The notes: generated from the letters alone by a model not told the origin. A stretch of 64,000 bases of DNA from Lentzea jiangxiensis (GCF_900104175.1 NZ_FNIX01000006.1:62001-126000), one strand, 5' to 3'; positions 48,351 to 57,468 are shown, numbered from the stretch's first letter. Numbers and translations are program-made.

Positions 48351-49148
48351 ATGTCCGCCGACGACACGCATCTCGGTGAGAGCTGGGCGCTCTCACCGGA
48401 TTCGCGACGGCCTCTGCCGGAACTGATCGAGCAGAAGCTCCGCGAGCAGATCATCGGTGGCACCCTCAACGCGGGAGACCGCCTCCCGACCGAACCGGAG
48501 CTGGCCCGCAAGCTCGACGTCGCGCGGTCGTCCCTGCGCACGGCTCTGCAGCGACTCCAGCTCCAGGGCATCGTCGAGGTGCGACGGGGCCTGGGCTGGT
48601 TCGTGCGCCGCACCGACCTGGCCGCCGTGGAGGAACACCTGGAAGGCCGGCTCGCGGCCCGCCAGTTCTCCCAGTCGGACCTGCTGGAAGTGCGGATCGC
48701 CCTCGAGACCACGGCCACCAGTCTGGCCGCGGTGCGGGCGGGGGACGGTGAACTGGACGAACTGGCCAAGCTGAACCTGCGCTACCAGCGCGCGCCCGTC
48801 GACGACGTCCAAGAGGTCCTGGAGTCGGACGAGGAGTTCCACTCGGCGCTGATCCGGGCCAGCCACAACGAGCTCCTCGAGCAGATGTACCAGGTACTCG
48901 TACCCGGCCTGCAGGACTGCAAGCGGCACGCGCACCCTTCTCGTGAGGTGCACATCCGTTCCGCCAACGAACACGACCAGATCGTCTGGTTCCTGCGCCG
49001 GCACGACGAAGTGGGCGCGAAAAGCGCGATGACCACGCATCTGCTGGGTCTGTACGACGACGTGGCAGCTGACGACACGACACCAAGGGCGACTCTCGGC
49101 ACGTACGTAGGGGTGTCGGACAACCCGATCTGGGGCAAGTCGCGCTGA
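48351..49148 (+). CDS. GntR/FadR-type transcription regulator
   Basis: A 265-aa regulator. The winged helix spans about residues 22-88 (LPELIEQKLREQIIGGTL; LPTEPELARKLDVARSSLR) and an all-helical FCD domain follows, with acid/His residues (DEEFHSALI, NEHDQIVWF) for metal and ligand binding. It is divergent from the small membrane peptide with a strong dyad between them, so it probably controls the HExxH locus in response to a carboxylate ligand. Confidence 0.9.
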   Translation: MSADDTHLGESWALSPDSRRPLPELIEQKLREQIIGGTLNAGDRLPTEPELARKLDVARSSLRTALQRLQLQGIVEVRRGLGWFVRRTDLAAVEEHLEGRLAARQFSQSDLLEVRIALETTATSLAAVRAGDGELDELAKLNLRYQRAPVDDVQEVLESDEEFHSALIRASHNELLEQMYQVLVPGLQDCKRHAHPSREVHIRSANEHDQIVWFLRRHDEVGAKSAMTTHLLGLYDDVAADDTTPRATLGTYVGVSDNPIWGKSR

Positions 49149-49236
49149 TACGGCGTGCACCGAAAGGCTCTGGCGCTCGTCCCCCGGCCACTCCCACCAT
49201 GTGTGGACGAAGGCGGAGTGAGGGGGCGGGCGGCGA

Positions 49237-50373
49237 GTGGTGGCGGCGCGCAGGCACAAACAAGCGCTGGCTGTCGCGATCGCGTTGCTCGTCCTGGCAG
49301 CCGCGGACCTGGCGGTGGCGTTCCTGTGGCAACCGGAGACCCGCAGCCTCCTGCACGACGTTCTCGTCGTGTTCTGGCCGTTGCCCGCGCTGGCCGGCTT
49401 CCTGCTCCTCGCCTACGAGCTGTTCCTGCACCGCCGGCTGGTCAGCGAGCTGAGCCAGATCTCAGGTCCGGGCATCGTCGAACACCTGCTGCCGAACGAC
49501 GTGCTGCGGACGTTCCTCTCCTCGATCTACGGCTCGCACGAAGCGAACCAGGACGTCGTCTCCGGCGTGCTGGGAGGCGAAGGTCTGCGCCCCCACGGCA
49601 AAGACCTCACGATCAGCACCAACACGACGGTGAAGCTGGAGCTCCAGGGCATCAACGCCAAGACCTACCACCTGATCACGACGCAGAGCTACCAGTTCCG
49701 GCACAGCGTCCCGGTCGACCGGTTCGTCATCTTCGCCACCAGCGACGTGCTGCTGCGGGACACGATCAGCGCCGCCTGCCGCTACCCGCTCTTCGAGCTC
49801 TACTACATCACCGACCCGTCGCTGTTCCTCGATTCGGTCGACGACGTCCTGCACTCGACGAAGATCGCCATCGACTACATCGACCACGACGGCGTGAGCC
49901 GTTCCGCCGCACCGAGCCAGATCCCGCTGCTCGAGGTGAAGTTCGACGAGTGGCCGAACTACCTGACCTTCTTCCGCGAGTCCACGAGCACCCAGCCGAA
50001 GCGGAGCCCGCACAGCCATCTGGGGGATCTGCGCATCTTCGAGTGCGACCTCAGCGGAATCGCCGAAGACCACCTGGTGAGCGCGATCCGCGGACTGACG
50101 ATCACGTCACGGATGTTGCAGCGGACCAACGAGGGCTTCTGCTACTGGCAGGCGCCTTATCCGTCCTACGTGGAACAGATCTGCTTCGAGGCACGGGGCC
50201 TCACGGTCGACCACTCCCCCAGGCACGAGTTCTCCATCATGCCTTTCCTGTTCCGCTCCAACACGGTGACCGGGCAGTGGCTGAAGGCGGACGACCTGGA
50301 CGACCTCACCGTGCGGTCGTGGCTGCTCCCCGGGCACGGGGTGGCTCTGATGTGGCGGGAGGCGCGGCAGTGA
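49237..50373 (+). CDS. Membrane protein of unknown function in the HExxH locus
   Basis: A 378-aa protein starting GTG 49237 (GTG 49240 follows in frame). Two hydrophobic helices (ALAVAIALLVLAAADLAVAFL and LPALAGFLLLAYELFL) fill residues 10-65; the remaining 310 residues form a soluble, probably cytosolic domain (YHLITTQSYQF, ELYYITDPSLFL, FEARGLTVDHSP) that I do not recognise. Its 3' end overlaps by 68 bp the convergent second precursor-like gene. A link to the peptide system is suggested by location only. Confidence 0.7.
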   Translation: MVAARRHKQALAVAIALLVLAAADLAVAFLWQPETRSLLHDVLVVFWPLPALAGFLLLAYELFLHRRLVSELSQISGPGIVEHLLPNDVLRTFLSSIYGSHEANQDVVSGVLGGEGLRPHGKDLTISTNTTVKLELQGINAKTYHLITTQSYQFRHSVPVDRFVIFATSDVLLRDTISAACRYPLFELYYITDPSLFLDSVDDVLHSTKIAIDYIDHDGVSRSAAPSQIPLLEVKFDEWPNYLTFFRESTSTQPKRSPHSHLGDLRIFECDLSGIAEDHLVSAIRGLTITSRMLQRTNEGFCYWQAPYPSYVEQICFEARGLTVDHSPRHEFSIMPFLFRSNTVTGQWLKADDLDDLTVRSWLLPGHGVALMWREARQ

Positions 50374-50509
50374 CGGTGCCGCCGTTCGGCATGTGCCGGA
50401 ACCAGTCGACCGGGACCACAGCATTGCCGTGTCGCTCAGGCGATCCGGGAAACGGCGGAACTCCCGGGAACGGCTGCGGCCTTGTCGAGGCGTCGGATTG
50501 AAAGGTCAT
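50306..50509 (-). CDS. Putative RiPP precursor peptide 2 (WFRxMPxGG core)
   Basis: A 67-aa peptide starting at ATG 50509. Near the N-terminus TRPQP matches RRPQP of precursor 1 at the same distance from the start, and VDWFRHMPNGGTV matches its core; the tail after the core differs. The start has no good Shine-Dalgarno sequence, and the gene's 3' end is antisense to the end of the membrane-protein gene, so expression is less certain than for precursor 1. Confidence 0.65.
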   Translation of the reverse strand: MTFQSDASTRPQPFPGVPPFPGSPERHGNAVVPVDWFRHMPNGGTVTAAPPATSEPPRARGAATTAR

Positions 50510-50566
50510 CCAGATCAGGCAGCGCTGCGCGTGAGCGGCACCTCCGTCACCCTTTCGGTCTGCCTC

Positions 50567-50612
50567 ACGCAAACGGACGCAAGAAATTGCGTACACTTGC
50601 GCCATGACGCAA
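50567..50612. promoter_or_regulatory. LacI operator array with 10-bp phased half-sites
   Basis: ACGCAA at 50567 and 50577, TTGCGT at 50587, TTGCGC at 50597 and ACGCAA at 50607 start exactly 10 bp apart. ACGCAAGAAATTGCGT (50577-50592) is a perfect dyad. The array spans the lacI start codon at 50604, so autoregulation is likely. Confidence 0.75.
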
Positions 50613-51587
50613 CGGAGGCTGGCCGAGGTCGCGGCCAAGGTCGGGGTCAGCGAGGCCACTGTCAGCCGGGTGCTGAACGGCAAGCCGGGGGTCTCGGACG
50701 CCACGCGCAGCGCTGTGCTCACAGCACTTGACGTGCTGGGATACGAGCGGCCGACGCAGCTCCGGGGTGAACGGGCGCGGCTGGTGGGGCTCGTGCTGCC
50801 CGAGTTGCAGAACCCGATCTTCCCCGCGTTCGCGGACGTGGTCGGCAACGCATTGGCGCAAAGGGGTTTCACGCCCGTGTTGTGCACCAGGACAGCTGGC
50901 GGGGTGACGGAGGCCGAGTACCTGGAGCTGCTGCTCGAGCAGCACGTCAGTGGGATCGTGTTCGCCGGCGGGTTGTACGCGCAGAAAGACGCGAGTCACG
51001 GTCACTACCAGCAGATGATGTCCCGGAAACTGCCTGCGGTACTGGTCAACGCCGCCATAGACGACCTGGCGTTCCCGCGGGTGTCGTGTGATGACGCGGT
51101 GGCGGTCGAGCAGGCGTACGGGCATCTCACGTCGCTGGGGCACAGGAGGATCGGGGCCGTGCTGGGGCCGCCGGACCACGTGCCGAGTCAGCGGAAGCTC
51201 GAGGCCCTCACCAAGAGCGGCGGGGCCGATGTCGAGCACGCCATGTTCAGCCTGGAGGGCGGGCAGGCGGCGGCCACGAAGCTGGTGCAGCGCGGGGTCA
51301 CGGCGATCATCTGCGCCAGCGACCCGTTGGCGCTGGGCGCGATAAGGGCCGTCAGGCGGGCTGGGCTGGACGTGCCCAAGGACGTGTCGATCATCGGGTA
51401 CGACGACTCCGCCTTCATGACCTGCACTGATCCGCCTCTCACCACCGTTCGTCAGCCCATCGAGGCGATGGGGCGGGCGGCTGTGGAGCTGCTGGCGAAC
51501 CAGATCTCCGGCAACGCCGTGGCGCCGGACGAGTTGCTCTTCGAGCCCGAGTTGGTGGTGAGGGCGTCGACCGCTCCAGCTCGGTAG
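50604..51587 (+). CDS. LacI-family repressor of the alpha-glucoside operon
   Basis: A 327-aa LacI/GalR repressor. LAEVAAKVGVSEATVSRVLNG is the helix-turn-helix with its hinge following, and a periplasmic-binding-protein-like sugar domain (GLVLPELQNPIFPAFAD; VSIIGYDDSAFM) completes it. It is upstream of and parallel to the sugar ABC operon. The same TTGCG half-sites lie before both genes. Maltose-like sugars are the probable inducers because of the GH13 enzyme in the operon. Confidence 0.93.
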   Translation: MTQRRLAEVAAKVGVSEATVSRVLNGKPGVSDATRSAVLTALDVLGYERPTQLRGERARLVGLVLPELQNPIFPAFADVVGNALAQRGFTPVLCTRTAGGVTEAEYLELLLEQHVSGIVFAGGLYAQKDASHGHYQQMMSRKLPAVLVNAAIDDLAFPRVSCDDAVAVEQAYGHLTSLGHRRIGAVLGPPDHVPSQRKLEALTKSGGADVEHAMFSLEGGQAAATKLVQRGVTAIICASDPLALGAIRAVRRAGLDVPKDVSIIGYDDSAFMTCTDPPLTTVRQPIEAMGRAAVELLANQISGNAVAPDELLFEPELVVRASTAPAR

Positions 51588-51604
51588 CGCGCGCAGTCGT
51601 CTTC

Positions 51605-51631
51605 TTGCGAGTTTTCGTCTAGATATTGCGT
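51605..51631. promoter_or_regulatory. LacI-type operator before the alpha-glucoside ABC operon
   Basis: TTGCGA at 51605-51610 and TTGCGT at 51626-51631 are spaced 21 bp, two helical turns, and match the half-sites around the lacI start. They lie 65-92 bp before the first gene of the operon. Confidence 0.6.
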
Positions 51632-51696
51632 TCAGATGTAACGGCGTCTTATGGTCGCCGTCACATCGACGCGCTCGCGAGAAGGGCGGCCCCACC

Positions 51697-53034
51697 ATGA
51701 AGAAGTCCGCTGCCGTGCTGATTGGCGGTGTCCTGGCCCTCAGCTCAGTCGGTTGTGGGAGCGGTTCCACGACCGAGCCCGGCGGCAAGGTCCAGATCAA
51801 CGTCAACGGTCAGCCGCCGCAGACGCAGGCGTTCGACCGCAAGGTCTTCGACGAGGACGTCGCGGAGTTCGAGAACGCGAACCCGGACATCGACCTCGTG
51901 CCGCACGAGGGGTTCATGGACCCGAAGACGTTCTCCGCCAAGCTCGCCGGCGGGCAGCTGGAGGACGTCTTCTACGTCTACTTCACCGATCCCGCGGCGC
52001 TCATCGCGCGCAGGCAGGCCGCTGACCTGACGGCCTACGTCAAGGACGTGCCGCACTACGGCGACCTCAAGCAGGAGCTCAAGGACGTCTTCACGGTCGA
52101 CGGCAAGGTCTACGGGCTGCCCACCGCCAACTACACGATGGGCCTGCTCTACAGCCGCACCAACTTCACCAAGGCGGGGCTCGACCCGAACTCACCGCCG
52201 AAGACGTGGGACGAGGTCCGGCAGGCGGCCAGGAAGCTCAAGGACGCGGGCGTCACCGGGTTCGCGGAGTACAGCAAGAGCAACCAGGGCGGCTGGCACT
52301 TCACGACCTGGATGAAGTCCGTCGGCGGTGACATCGCCCGCAAGGACGGCGACAGGTACGTGGCCGACTTCAACAACGACAAGGGCAAAGAGGTCCTGCG
52401 CAGGCTCAAGGAGATGCGCTGGGACGACGGTTCCATGGGCGAGAAGCAGCTCTTGGAGATCGGCGACGTGCAGAACATGATGGGTGCCGGGCAGCTCGGC
52501 ATGTACCTGGCCGCGCCGGACAACGTCGCCGCGATCGTCAACCAGTTCAAGGGCAGGTACGACGACTACGGCCTGGCCGCGATCCCGGGGCAGAAGGGCA
52601 CCCTGCTCGGCGGCGAGGGGTACATGATCAACCCCAAGGCGTCGCCGGAGAAGATCAAGGCCGGCCTGAAGTGGATCCAGTGGAAGTACCTGAACCCGGA
52701 CCGCCTCGAGGGCAACCTGCGGAAGTACAAGGACCGCGGTCAGCCCGTCGGCCTGCCCATCCCGCCGATCGCCGACATCTGGACCGGTGAGCCGCGCAAG
52801 AAGCAGGAAGAGCTGAAGGCCAGGTACGCCACCATGCCGGTGCAGAACTTCCAGGCCTACGTGGACGGTTCGGAGAAGACCAAGGGCTCGCTCGAACCGC
52901 CGCAGGCGCAGCAGGTCTACGCGATCCTCGACAGCGTCGTGCAGGCGGCGCTCACGAACAGGGACGCGGACCACGCGGCACTGCTCGAGGACGCGGAGAC
53001 CAAGGTCAACGCCGTCCTGGCGCAGGTGAAGTGA
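51697..53034 (+). CDS. Sugar ABC transporter substrate-binding lipoprotein
   Basis: A 445-aa extracellular binding protein. Its lipobox is LSSVGC; the mature domain is of family 1 (MalE-like): LEDVFYVYFTDPAALIARRQAADLT, GLPTANYTMGLLYSRTNFTKAG. It hands sugar to the two permeases that follow. An ATPase gene is missing, so it presumably shares a MsiK-like multi-sugar ATPase, as usual in actinomycetes. Confidence 0.93.
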   Translation: MKKSAAVLIGGVLALSSVGCGSGSTTEPGGKVQINVNGQPPQTQAFDRKVFDEDVAEFENANPDIDLVPHEGFMDPKTFSAKLAGGQLEDVFYVYFTDPAALIARRQAADLTAYVKDVPHYGDLKQELKDVFTVDGKVYGLPTANYTMGLLYSRTNFTKAGLDPNSPPKTWDEVRQAARKLKDAGVTGFAEYSKSNQGGWHFTTWMKSVGGDIARKDGDRYVADFNNDKGKEVLRRLKEMRWDDGSMGEKQLLEIGDVQNMMGAGQLGMYLAAPDNVAAIVNQFKGRYDDYGLAAIPGQKGTLLGGEGYMINPKASPEKIKAGLKWIQWKYLNPDRLEGNLRKYKDRGQPVGLPIPPIADIWTGEPRKKQEELKARYATMPVQNFQAYVDGSEKTKGSLEPPQAQQVYAILDSVVQAALTNRDADHAALLEDAETKVNAVLAQVK

Positions 53035-53892
53035 GTGCGGCGCCACGTCACCGCGTACGGCTTCCTGAGTGCCGCGCTGGTCGTCTTCGCGGTCTTCTCC
53101 TGGTATCCGATCGCGCGCGGGGTGGTCCTGAGCTTCCAGCAGGTCAACTTCGTCACGAGCCCCGACTGGGTGGGCTGGGAGAACTTCGAGCGGCTCTTCG
53201 CGGACCCGCTGTTCGCGGTGGCGTGGCGCAACACCTCCTACTTCACGGTCCTCGCCCTGCTCATCGGGTTCGGGGTCCCGTTCCTGACGGCCGTGGTGCT
53301 CAACGAGCTGCGGCACGCCAAGGGCTACTTCCGGTTGCTGGTCTACCTGCCGGTCATGTTGCCGCCGGTGGTCACGGCCCTGCTGTGGAAGTGGTTCTAC
53401 GACCCGGGGCCGGGGCTGTTCAACTCCGTCCTCAGAGGACTCGGCCTTCCCGCGCCCCAGTGGCTGGACTCCGCGGACACCAGCATGATCAGCCTGGTCC
53501 TGGTGATCACCTGGGCGAACATGGGCTCGGCGACGCTCATCTACCTGGCCGCGCTGCAGACCATCCCCGGTGAGCTGTACGAGGCGGCGGACCTGGACGG
53601 CGCGAGCCTGGCCAGGAAGGTCTGGCACGTCACGATCCCGCAGACCAAGTTCGTGATCCTCATGCTCCTGCTGCTGCAGGTCGTGGCGACCATGCAGATC
53701 TTCACCGAGCCGTTCATCATGACCGGCGGCGGCCCGGAGGAGTCGACGGTCACGGTGCTGCTCCTGCTGTACCGCTACGCCTTCTACTACAACGACTTCG
53801 GCACCGCGAGCGCGCTGAGCCTCATCCTCTTCGCGGTGCTGGGCGTCTTCTCCTTCCTCTACCTCCTGATCACGAAGAAGGCCGACGGATGA
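53035..53892 (+). CDS. Sugar ABC transporter permease, MalF-like
   Basis: A 285-aa six-helix permease. The EAA loop (EAADLDGASLARKVWHVTIP) near residue 180 binds the ATPase. It starts at GTG 53035 right after the binding-protein stop and overlaps the next permease by 4 bp. Confidence 0.93.
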   Translation: MRRHVTAYGFLSAALVVFAVFSWYPIARGVVLSFQQVNFVTSPDWVGWENFERLFADPLFAVAWRNTSYFTVLALLIGFGVPFLTAVVLNELRHAKGYFRLLVYLPVMLPPVVTALLWKWFYDPGPGLFNSVLRGLGLPAPQWLDSADTSMISLVLVITWANMGSATLIYLAALQTIPGELYEAADLDGASLARKVWHVTIPQTKFVILMLLLLQVVATMQIFTEPFIMTGGGPEESTVTVLLLLYRYAFYYNDFGTASALSLILFAVLGVFSFLYLLITKKADG

Positions 53893-54722
53893 GGACGCTC
53901 ACGAAGAACAACGGCCCGCTCTACTGGGTGGTCCTCGCCGGCACGCTGGTCCTGTTCACCGCCGCGTTCCTGCTCCCGCTGGTCTGGGTGCTGCTCGGCG
54001 CCTTCAAACCGCCGGGGGAGCTGGCGCGGCAGCCACCGACGATCCTGCCGGAGACGTGGGAGCCGGGCGCGTACGCCGACGCCTGGAACTACATGGACCT
54101 CGGCCGGTTCTTCCTCAACACCTTCGTCGTCGCGATCGGCGCGTGGGCGGTGCAGATGGCCGTGATCGTCCCCGCGGCCTACGCGCTCAGCAAGCTCCGG
54201 CCGATGTTCGGCAACGTCGTCCTGGGCCTGATGCTGGCGACGCTGATGCTGCCGTCGACGGCCGTGCTGGTGCCGGTGTACCTCACGCTCACCGACCTCG
54301 ACCTGCTCAACAACCCGGCGGGCATCTGGCTGCCGGCCGCAGCCAACGCGCTGAACGTCTACCTGCTCAAGCGGTTCTTCGACCAGATCCCCGAGGAACT
54401 GCTGGAGGCGGCCAGGATCGACGGCGCGGGCACGTGGACGACCCTGGTCAGGGTCGTCCTGCCGATCTCCCGGCCCATCCTCGCCGTCGTCTCGATCTTC
54501 GCGGTCGTGGCGGCGTGGAAGGACTTCATCTGGCCGTTGCTCGTGTTCCCCGACCCGGCGAGGCAGACGCTCAGCGTCGCGCTGCAACGCTTCGCGCCGG
54601 ACACCCCGATCAACCTCCTGCTCGCGGGCCTCGTGCTGGCGAGCCTGCCGATGGTGGCGCTGTTCCTGGCGTTCCAGCGGCACATCCTCGCGGGGCTCAC
54701 CGCGGGCGGCGTAAAAGGCTGA
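53889..54722 (+). CDS. Sugar ABC transporter permease, MalG-like
   Basis: A 277-aa six-helix permease with the EAA loop EAARIDGAGTWTTLVRVVLP near residue 175. It forms the channel with the preceding MalF-like protein. Start ATG 53889 overlaps the upstream gene. Confidence 0.93.
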   Translation: MRTLTKNNGPLYWVVLAGTLVLFTAAFLLPLVWVLLGAFKPPGELARQPPTILPETWEPGAYADAWNYMDLGRFFLNTFVVAIGAWAVQMAVIVPAAYALSKLRPMFGNVVLGLMLATLMLPSTAVLVPVYLTLTDLDLLNNPAGIWLPAAANALNVYLLKRFFDQIPEELLEAARIDGAGTWTTLVRVVLPISRPILAVVSIFAVVAAWKDFIWPLLVFPDPARQTLSVALQRFAPDTPINLLLAGLVLASLPMVALFLAFQRHILAGLTAGGVKG

Positions 54723-54733
54723 AAGGACACCAG

Positions 54734-56215
54734 ATGAGTTGGTGGCGCAACGCATCCATCTACCAGGTCTACCTGCGCAGCTTCGCGGACGGCAACGGTG
54801 ACGGCATCGGCGACATCGCGGGCCTGCGCGCCAGGCTCCAGCACATCGCTAGCCTCGGCTTCGACGCGATCTGGCTCAACCCCTGGTACCCGAGCCCGCT
54901 GGCCGACGGCGGCTACGACGTGGCCGACTACCGCGACATCGAGCCGGTGTTCGGGTCGCTCGCCGACGCCGAGAAGCTCATCGCGGACGCGCACGGGCTC
55001 GGCATCCGGATCATCATCGACCTCGTCCCGAACCACTGCAGCGACCAGCACCCGTGGTTCAAGGACGGCCTGTGGGACCGCTTCCACATCCGCGAGGGCG
55101 AGGAGATCCCGAACGACTGGCAGTCGCGCTTCGGCGGCCCGGCGTGGAGCAGGCTGGAGGACGGCCGCTGGTACCTGCACCTCTACGCCGCCGAGCAGCC
55201 GGACTTCAACTGGGAGAACCCGGTCGTCCACGACGAGTTCGACGACATCCTGCGGTTCTGGCTCGACCGCGGCGTCGACGGCTTCCGCGTCGACGTGGCC
55301 GACGGCCTGGTGAAGGACTTCGGCAAGCCCGACGCGGACCTGCCCTACTCCGACCAGGACGGCGTGCACGAGATCTACCGGCGGTGGCGCCGGATCGTCG
55401 ACTCCTACGACGGCGATCGCATCCTGGTCGGCGAGATGTGGCTGCCGGACCCGGAGCGGTTCGCCCGCTACCTCCGCCAGGACGAGATGCACAGCGCGTT
55501 CAACTTCGACTTCCTCTGCTGCCCCTGGAACGCCCGGGAGCTCAGGAAGGTCGTCGACAGCACGCTGGCGGCGCACGAACCCGTTGGCGCACCGCCGACC
55601 TGGGTGCTCTCCAACCACGACGTCACGCGGCACGTGACCCGTTACGGCCGTGAGAAGACGGGTTTCTCGTTCGCGGACAGGCAGCACGGCGCCCCCACCG
55701 ACTTCGAACTGGGCACGCGCCGGGCGCGGGCGGCGATCATGCTCACGGCCGCGCTGCCCGGTGGCGTCTACGTCTACCAGGGTGAGGAACTCGGTCTCTG
55801 GGAGGTCGAGGACCTGCCGGACGAGCTGCGCGAGGACCCGGTGTGGCACCGCTCCGGCTTCACCGACCGGGGCCGCGACGGCTGCCGCGTGCCTCTCCCC
55901 TGGTCCTCGGAAGACGGTCCGAGCTGGCTGCCGCAGCCCGAGAGCTGGCAGCGGTTCTCGGTCGAGGCCCAGACCGACGACCCCGACTCGATGCTCAGCC
56001 TGTACCGCGAGGTGTTCGCGCGGCGCCGCGGCATCAGCGGCGACCTCGAGTGGCTCGACCTCGGCGAGGACGTGCTGGCGTTCAAACGGGGCGGCCACAC
56101 CTGCGTCGTCAACCTGTCGGAGGAGCCGGTGGAACTCCCCGCCGTGCCGGTGTTGTCCAGCGTTCCGCTCACCGGCGGCCAGTTGCCGCCCGACGCCGCG
56201 GCCTGGCTCGGGTGA
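54734..56215 (+). CDS. GH13 alpha-glucosidase / oligo-alpha-glucosidase
   Basis: A 493-aa cytosolic family 13 enzyme. IYQVYLRSFADGNGDGIGDI marks oligo-1,6-glucosidase-like members, DLVPNHCS is region I, GFRVDVADG holds the nucleophilic Asp, VGEMW the acid/base Glu, and LSNHDVTRH the third Asp. It would hydrolyse the imported maltose- or isomaltose-type sugar. It starts at ATG 54734, 11 bp after the second permease. Confidence 0.93.
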   Translation: MSWWRNASIYQVYLRSFADGNGDGIGDIAGLRARLQHIASLGFDAIWLNPWYPSPLADGGYDVADYRDIEPVFGSLADAEKLIADAHGLGIRIIIDLVPNHCSDQHPWFKDGLWDRFHIREGEEIPNDWQSRFGGPAWSRLEDGRWYLHLYAAEQPDFNWENPVVHDEFDDILRFWLDRGVDGFRVDVADGLVKDFGKPDADLPYSDQDGVHEIYRRWRRIVDSYDGDRILVGEMWLPDPERFARYLRQDEMHSAFNFDFLCCPWNARELRKVVDSTLAAHEPVGAPPTWVLSNHDVTRHVTRYGREKTGFSFADRQHGAPTDFELGTRRARAAIMLTAALPGGVYVYQGEELGLWEVEDLPDELREDPVWHRSGFTDRGRDGCRVPLPWSSEDGPSWLPQPESWQRFSVEAQTDDPDSMLSLYREVFARRRGISGDLEWLDLGEDVLAFKRGGHTCVVNLSEEPVELPAVPVLSSVPLTGGQLPPDAAAWLG

Positions 56216-56252
56216 AGGGACCGGGGGTGGCCGGGAAGCCACCCCCGGAGCT

Positions 56253-57128
56253 TCACCTCGTCGCGTAGGGCGAGTCGTCGGCCTTCGCGGCCTCGGTCGG
56301 CAGGTTCTTCACGACGCCGATGGCCGTCGTGTCGACGACGGCGTCCGCCGCGGCCTTCGGCATGATCGCCTGCAGACCGGTCTTGCACTTCTCCAGGATC
56401 TCGAAGATCTTGTCGACGACCTTCGACAGGTTGCGGATGGTCGTGATCACCTTGTCGAGCCAGTCCGAGACCTTCTTGGCCCACTTCATGACCAGCCGGA
56501 TGCCGTCGGCGACGATGCCCGGCGTCGCGAGCCCGACCGTGAGCAGCGCGGCCGCCGCCCACCTGATCAGCGCCTGCACCAGCTCGCTCATCGCCATCGA
56601 GATCAGGTCGCGCACGATCGTCCGCACCGTGGCGACGGCGACGCCCGCACCGGTCAGCGCGGCACCGACGCCCTCGGCGGCGAGACCGGCCGCCTTCACG
56701 CCGGTCGCCTCCGCCTTGGCGACCGCGCTGTAGGCGGTGACCGCGGCACCCTGCCACGCGCTGGTGTCGTTCTCGACCACCCGCGCCATGTCCTCGCCGG
56801 CCCTCTTGAGGTGATCGGCGACGTTGCCCCAGGTCGCGGCGTTCTGGTTGATCACGCCGGGGTTGCCCGCCAGCGAGTCCAGCATCGACTTCAACGGCTC
56901 GACGTGCTCGATGAACCACGCGAACGCCGACGACAGCAGCGTGCCGAACGGGTCGGCCAGGAAGCCCAGCGCGTCGATGCCCGCGCCGAGGACGTTGATG
57001 CCCGCCTCGGCCCAGTCACCGCGCTGGACGGCGGAGACCGCGTCCGCCGCCGGCTCGACGAGGTTGAGGCCGGCGAGCGCGCCCGGAGCCTCCGGGGCGG
57101 CGGCCACCAGCGGGTTCGGTGCGGTCAT
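56253..57128 (-). CDS. WXG100/PPE-like type VII secretion-associated protein
   Basis: A 291-aa helical protein. Residues 75-160 resemble the WXG100-like helical hairpin (AATWGNVADHLKRAGEDMARVV, SAWQGAAVTAY), and residues 160-230 contain hydrophobic segments with AALLTVGLATPGIVADGI. It could be an ESX-type substrate with a C-terminal channel-like or toxin-like region. It overlaps the EspC-like gene by 4 bp. Confidence 0.75.
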   Translation of the reverse strand: MTAPNPLVAAAPEAPGALAGLNLVEPAADAVSAVQRGDWAEAGINVLGAGIDALGFLADPFGTLLSSAFAWFIEHVEPLKSMLDSLAGNPGVINQNAATWGNVADHLKRAGEDMARVVENDTSAWQGAAVTAYSAVAKAEATGVKAAGLAAEGVGAALTGAGVAVATVRTIVRDLISMAMSELVQALIRWAAAALLTVGLATPGIVADGIRLVMKWAKKVSDWLDKVITTIRNLSKVVDKIFEILEKCKTGLQAIMPKAAADAVVDTTAIGVVKNLPTEAAKADDSPYATR

Positions 57129-57463
57129 GACGTCAGCTCCCCGAGCTTTTCGACGATCTTCTCGAAGTTGCCGCCGAGCGCCTGGTCGACGGTGTCGTAG
57201 GTGTCGGCCATCCCGTTGACACCGTCCACAGTGGCGTTGACGACACCGTGCGCGGTGGTGACGGCAGCGGTGCCGGCGGCCTCGATGGTGCCCATGATCG
57301 GCTCCAGCAGCGGGCTGCAGAGGATGCCGTACGCGTTGGCGCCGTTGATCCGCGCCTGCCCGATGGCCTGCTGGGCCGTCTCGATCTGCCTCACGATGCC
57401 GTCGAGCCGCCTGGCGTGCTCGCGCATCGCCTGCGTCTGGACGTTGAACCCCGGCGCGGTCAT
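57125..57463 (-). CDS. EspC/WXG100-like type VII secretion target
   Basis: A 112-aa helical protein starting MTAPGFNVQTQAMREHARRLDGI, matching the DUF2580/EspC family of excreted proteins found beside WXG100-like genes. It lies between the YbaB protein and the larger WXG100-like protein and is translationally coupled to the latter. Probably forms a secreted complex with it. Confidence 0.78.
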   Translation of the reverse strand: MTAPGFNVQTQAMREHARRLDGIVRQIETAQQAIGQARINGANAYGILCSPLLEPIMGTIEAAGTAAVTTAHGVVNATVDGVNGMADTYDTVDQALGGNFEKIVEKLGELTS

Positions 57464-57468
57464 GCGCC

